Source of the DNA: Mnemiopsis leidyi
Taxonomy: Eukaryota; Ctenophora; Tentaculata; Lobata; Bolinopsidae
Length of the DNA stretch: 20,584 nucleotides
Reading direction: 5' to 3'
Assembly: GCA_000226015.1 (NCBI GenBank)
Contig: JH153169.1
Location: forward strand, 22,487 to 43,070
Positions 16,615 through 20,584 of the stretch are shown here, piece by piece (within the stretch, counting starts at the first letter, position 1; the number at the start of each line of letters is the position of its first letter). Under the pieces are notes generated by a model. That model saw nothing but the letters and a program-made list of their open reading frames with translations, ran no database searches and had not been told where the DNA came from. Made by a program: the position numbers and the translations under genes.

Positions 16615-17893
16615 ATTGAAACTAGAGCATGAACTGTATTCGTTTATCCAGAGTTCTTCAGATGGACTTGTGTGGCTTCTTGATCTCCAATGTTTGTAGA
16701 CTAGTGAGCTGATGATTTTTATTTTGATACACGTGCGTTGTACATTTTTTTTCATTATTAAAAAACTCTGGACGTCTACTTGTAGACTTAGACACAAAAC
16801 AGTTTCAGGCTTATAATTTAAAAATGGCAAATCAGCTGCCGTGAACTTTTTGCGGCTGCATTTTACTCTTTCTAGATGACGTGTCGCCTTTTCATATCAA
16901 GAAGCAGTTTTGAATAGTTGTTAGAATCCTTTTCTTTTGTTCACAATAACAGACATAGCCTGATTTATATATGGATGTCAAATTCAATTCGTATTCACAT
17001 AATCCCCCTACAGGATTGTGGATACGGTCTTTGTAGAGCAATTTTGTTTAGATTATGTTATAGATAATATATTCCCTTTAAGTAAAATGTATTGTACATT
17101 TCTTTTTTGATTTGATTTTTAAGATTAATTGTGGATTAGCCCCTTACCATATTACCTTGTGTTGATTTGTGTTAAAACTGCCGCAAACTTCGGAATAAGA
17201 TGAATTGATCATGTTCAAGCAGACGCGACACTTAACCGTAATATAATCTTGCTTACGATTCACCTATCTTGATACGATTTCAAATTTGTGATGAAAACTT
17301 ATTCCGAGGTTTTTGGTTGATGAGGTCAAAACTCAATTGAAAAACTTTCTTGAGATTCATAAATATCAAATATAAATATACCCTTAATTACGTCAAAATT
17401 CACAAATAACATTTTCTATGCAGTTTAAAATAAAAAAGAAACGACGCCTCAAGAATTATCTTCTATTATCAAAATAATCTGATTGCCCAATGGGCCAATG
17501 ATATAGCAAATTGTTGCGATGAAGCCGAATAAGTCAAACCCTGGTATAAAACTATTTGGACTGATGCGAGGTAGTGACACAATCACGTGTCAATATATAA
17601 CATGGATTTAGACTAGATTATTGAATCAATATTGATGGACGTCCTCTTAATTGTTAGATTGAACTTAACGTATGGTATAACACAATCGGTCTCACTTAAC
17701 GCCCAAATCGGTACCCAGTCTGTGTTCTATCATTCATAACACTGGCTGCATACTTCTGAAGTCATTCCCCAGTCCATCACACCGATCGTCAATCGACACA
17801 ACGTCTAGTCAAGCGGCAAATGTTTCGTGGTTCTGTGCACTGCGTGGTTGGAATATCTTGGCTCTGCTATGTTAGCATATCTTAGCCCTTCCC
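16615..17893. other. Convergent 3' ends of ALIX and bHLH genes
   Basis: The two genes point toward each other across this AT-rich stretch. ATTAAA at 16757-16762, 143 bases after the ALIX stop, is a plausible poly(A) signal. AATAAA at 17429-17434 is a second candidate. No TTTATT, the minus-strand AATAAA, is obvious close to the bHLH stop at 17894. No exon or RNA gene is seen. Confidence 0.45.
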
Positions 17894-19647
17894 TCACATT
17901 GCCTCCGTGGGTATTTTGGGCATGTTGAGTTGGTTCATGTTGGGAACCATCATGTTGAAGTGATGCATGGTCCTGGTCGCCTGGTTCATCCTGAAATAAT
18001 GGTGAGTTAGAATCGTACTTTTTAATGGGGAGATTAGAATCGTACTTTTTAATGGGGAGTTAGAATCGTACTTGTAAATTTGAGAGATTATCAGACAATG
18101 CCATTCAACTCAGACATATACTCCGAGTCCAATATAAATGTCAGTAGTTAGTATCGTGGTCGGAGGAAAAGGAGACTTGATCTTGCAACGTAGTTATAAT
18201 TCTTGTTGTTTCTATCAGTCGCAGTTATCCCAACGACGAGCGATAACAGGCATTGCAATTTCATGTGTCCGATTGTGATTCCTATTTTTTTGCTCTTTTT
18301 GATTAGTTACGAATCTTAATCTATAAACCCGGACCCATCAGTCAAGACAATAAGCAGTGTAGCAACCCTCCCAAAACGATCCAACTTCAAGAAGCTACTC
18401 TGCTGCTGTTGAAGAGCAAGTGCCGCATGACACCTCCGAGGGCACGTGACCAATCTAGCTGCCGTTAATTGGGGCCGGTAGACCCCTAGGGGAGCCACGT
18501 TACCAGATTTTATATTTTCCGATCTCCACATGAATTCCTGCACAGCTCTGAGCTGTGAGCGGGCTCCCTAATTAAATCGGACCCGATCTTCGCTCTTGAT
18601 TTCATGAGAATTTAGGGGCCCGGTAATTTTAGCACATGTGCTGTGTGGCATGTGCCAAGTGAGTCTATTAGGGGGAGGAGGTGACCTGTCTCCTTTGTCT
18701 AAATGTGTCCCTGACTCTTGGTCACGTAGACATTAACACGTCCTTCACAAAGGGCGATTGTGGCTTGATTTGCAAACAAACGGGTGGCGTGAGCTCGATT
18801 ACTGTTTACACATGACCAAATAGAACCGATTAGCTCGTCAGGGCTTTGTTGGGGGATGATCGGTACATGTGACAATTGGATAACATCGGCCAAATTGTCA
18901 CTTGGAGTACCGTCAACTGAGATCCTCTCTTATTATTTAGAACGTGTTATGCTTTTAAGCAAAATGCTAGTTAACAAACAATACCTCAAATCTCACCTGG
19001 CAAATACAAAACTCGGATATGCATTACCAATCAGCAGAACATCAAAGAAATAAGTAACGAAACAAAATAGGGTGTTAAAACAAAAAGAAGTAACAAAAGT
19101 GCGAATTAAAAATTTCCGTACCTCAAATATTCAAGCTTCCTCTGCCACATCTGGTGTTCCCTCATCAACTCCAACTGTCTTTCTCTCTCCTTGCTCATCG
19201 ACATGATGTTGTCTTCCTGACACGTTATATTCTTCATGATCTGATCTATGTACTGGAGTGCTGGAAAAACAGGCTTGGTTAAGTAAATGTTAGTGAGTTG
19301 ATCAATTCAGAGGTGAAAATATATTAGAAAATAAAGAGATCGCTCTTTGTTAGATGTTTATTAACAAAATACAGTATATCTATTATCTAGGACTCTAGAA
19401 TTGAACAAGAAAGAACTTTATAAGGATATATATTTCTTAAATCAATGTACAGGAGTCGCTGAATTGATCTAGTCAATGTATTAACCTAGCAACTAATTTT
19501 TTAAAAACCTTTGCTGAGGATAGTTTGCTTGGTATGTGAACTGTCCCTACAGGCCGGAACTATCTCTCTCAAATCTTCAAATCTGCTGTTCAGAATCTTC
19601 CTTCTTCTTTGCTCTGACAGCTTGTGGGTCGTTCTTCGGTGGTTTAT
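17894..19647 (-). CDS. Class B bHLH transcription factor (firm exons)
   Basis: Three exons join in phase: 19647-19509, 19260-19122 and 17990-17894. The first carries the basic region and helix 1 (HRRTTHKLSEQRRRKILNSR), then FEDLREIVPAC and the loop to ILSK. The second carries helix 2 (ALQYIDQIMKN) and a Gln/Glu/Met-rich coiled extension. The last encodes a Met- and Asn-rich tail of 31 residues and stops at 17894-17896. Basic residues H5, E9 and R13 are the class B signature of MYC, MAX, USF and MLX proteins, which bind CACGTG as dimers in the nucleus. I could not assign it to a named subfamily. VPAC recalls MLX, and HKxxEQ recalls Pho4-like proteins. The upstream start is uncertain. Confidence 0.8.
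17991..19121. other. Large bHLH intron with a GC-richer block
   Basis: The intron begins at donor GAG|GTACGG (19121, minus) and ends TTATTTCAG at 17991. Two full copies and one part copy of a 26/27-bp repeat (GTTAGAATCGTACTTTTTAA core) lie at about 18005-18075, just before the acceptor. From about 18330 to 18910 the sequence is richer in GC than its surroundings. That part includes CACGTG at 18443-18448, a near-palindromic GCACATGTGC at about 18633-18642, and an 11-12 bp inverted repeat at 18869-18879 and 18890-18901. Open frames here lack splice sites, so it may be regulatory. Confidence 0.4.
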
Positions 19648-20301
19648 CTGCAAATTGGAGAGATTTGTCAGCTGACAATTGCGATATTGTGACCAAACTA
19701 TAGTCAAATTGGTCATTTGGATTGCAATTTGTTGCATGATATGATAGTATCACCCTGGGCCGTGTATATTATCAGTGGCTCTACGTTCAAGCTGTATGCG
19801 ATTGTTTTTTGACAATCATTTTAGCTAATCTCGTGGTTTGGCTTATTTTCTTTGTTAACTTGTATGAAATTCACATTATATTTCGTAGAGCTTGTTTGAT
19901 CTACTACTTTCTAAATCGAATCAATAAAACGTCATATTTTACATATATATTTAAATATGAAGACTTATGACGGCCTATAGGTTTTCTATTAGTGTATACA
20001 CCCTATACATTCTAAATGGTCATTGGTCAAGATTAAGGAATTAAATCGCCACGAAAGTCGTGGTTAAAGTAAAATTTTTCCGCCACTAATTTTCACATGA
20101 TTCTATCAAAATAATACCTTTATCGCTGACTTTCACAACAAAGGATTTCAACTTAGCCTAAATTACTAGCTACAACTAGAAACAATGATTTTGTATTGCC
20201 CCATTGTCTGCAAGCACTCATTGTTTACACATAAGAAGTGCGGTTAAAATCTACTAGAGTTTCATTGTTGCTGCTCCAATTAGATCTAAATATAACATGA
20301 C
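19648..20301. other. Upstream bHLH intron or 5' flank
   Basis: On the minus strand this ends with a good acceptor, CTCTCCAATTTGCAG, just before the basic region. The rest is AT-rich and I see no exon, RNA gene or repeat. If the exon at 20302-20469 is wrong, the real first exon lies elsewhere, possibly beyond the window. Confidence 0.45.
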
Positions 20302-20469
20302 CTCATTCCTCAATGGAAGCATAACAAAATTTACGATACGAGATGATATGCAGTGTCTCTCAACATTCAGATTCTTGCTTGCTTCTTTCGCCCGAGGGCC
20401 CAAATGCATCATTTGGCTAGTATGCAACCCACTAATTGAATTCTTTACAAAGTCTGTTTTACGAGACAT
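20302..20469 (-). CDS. Tentative first coding exon of the bHLH gene
   Basis: The minus strand reads ATG at 20469-20467, then exactly 56 codons to GAG|GTCATG. It ends in phase 0, matching the phase-0 start of the bHLH exon and giving LPLRNE directly before INHRRTTHK. A stop (TGA) lies two codons upstream of the ATG, as expected for a true start. The protein has no recognisable domain and the donor is modest. With it the bHLH protein would be 180 aa. Confidence 0.35.
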
Positions 20470-20584
20470 GTGTCACTGTAAGTGTATGCTGCTAGTAAGT
20501 GGTGCCATTAAAACCCNTTAGCAACAAACTTTAAAATGTTGTATTACGTCAGCCTTGCCTTACGAAATCCTTCAGCTACCAGAG
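20470..20584. other. Window end, non-coding as far as seen
   Basis: About 115 bases with one undetermined base at 20517. No feature is seen. It would be the 5' flank or 5' UTR of the bHLH gene if the exon at 20302-20469 is right. Confidence 0.4.

Noticed and set aside
785..18448. Several CACGTG boxes (about 785, 15635, 16730, 17584, 18443) as a bHLH target network
   Set aside because: About five matches are expected by chance in 20 kb. Only the one in the GC-rich block is mentioned.
18316..18893. Minus-strand open frames in the large bHLH intron as extra exons
   Set aside because: No acceptor with a pyrimidine tract and no phase-compatible join. The flanking bHLH exons already join in phase.

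Overview
This is AT-rich, intron-rich nuclear DNA from an invertebrate animal. Typical metazoan genes are split into many small exons with GT/AG borders and consistent codon phases. They include a PDCD6IP/ALIX orthologue, an N-anchored retinol-dehydrogenase-type SDR, a golgin and a kringle protein. I cannot name the phylum from sequence alone. There are no bacterial operons, ribosome binding sites or CRISPR arrays.

Layout from left to right. (1) 514-2032, minus: four phase-matched exons of a coiled-coil golgin, best matched to GM130/GOLGA2, with both ends missing. A 72-bp tandem array overlaps one of its 3' splice sites. (2) About 2100-2400: a likely tRNA-derived SINE. (3) 2647-4655, plus: a complete three-exon SDR of 334 aa. 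(4) 5126-16614, plus: a complete 20-exon ALIX gene with Bro1 domain, V domain and Pro/Tyr-rich tail. It would encode 880 aa but for one extra G in a G6 run in exon 10. (5) 8467-10900, minus: a two-exon gene for a secreted multidomain protein (Tyr-rich repeats, Cys-rich module, kringle, F5/8C-like domain), nested antisense in ALIX intron 7. (6) 11092-11231, minus: an isolated exon in the same intron, perhaps from a relative of the kringle gene. (7) 17894-20469, minus: a small class B bHLH gene with three firm exons and a tentative first exon.

The genes do not form a pathway. The golgin and ALIX both concern membrane traffic, but this looks like ordinary neighbourhood.

The least ordinary structure is a set of short tandem arrays placed at exon borders. 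A 42-bp unit, six copies, carries the kringle gene's real 5' splice site and also a perfect three-pentamer heat-shock-element pattern in every copy. A 72-bp unit carries the golgin's 3' splice-site motif. A 17-bp unit just after ALIX exon 3 ends in an acceptor-like TTTTCAG. A 26/27-bp unit lies next to the acceptor of the last bHLH exon. The other main point is the single-base frame break in ALIX.
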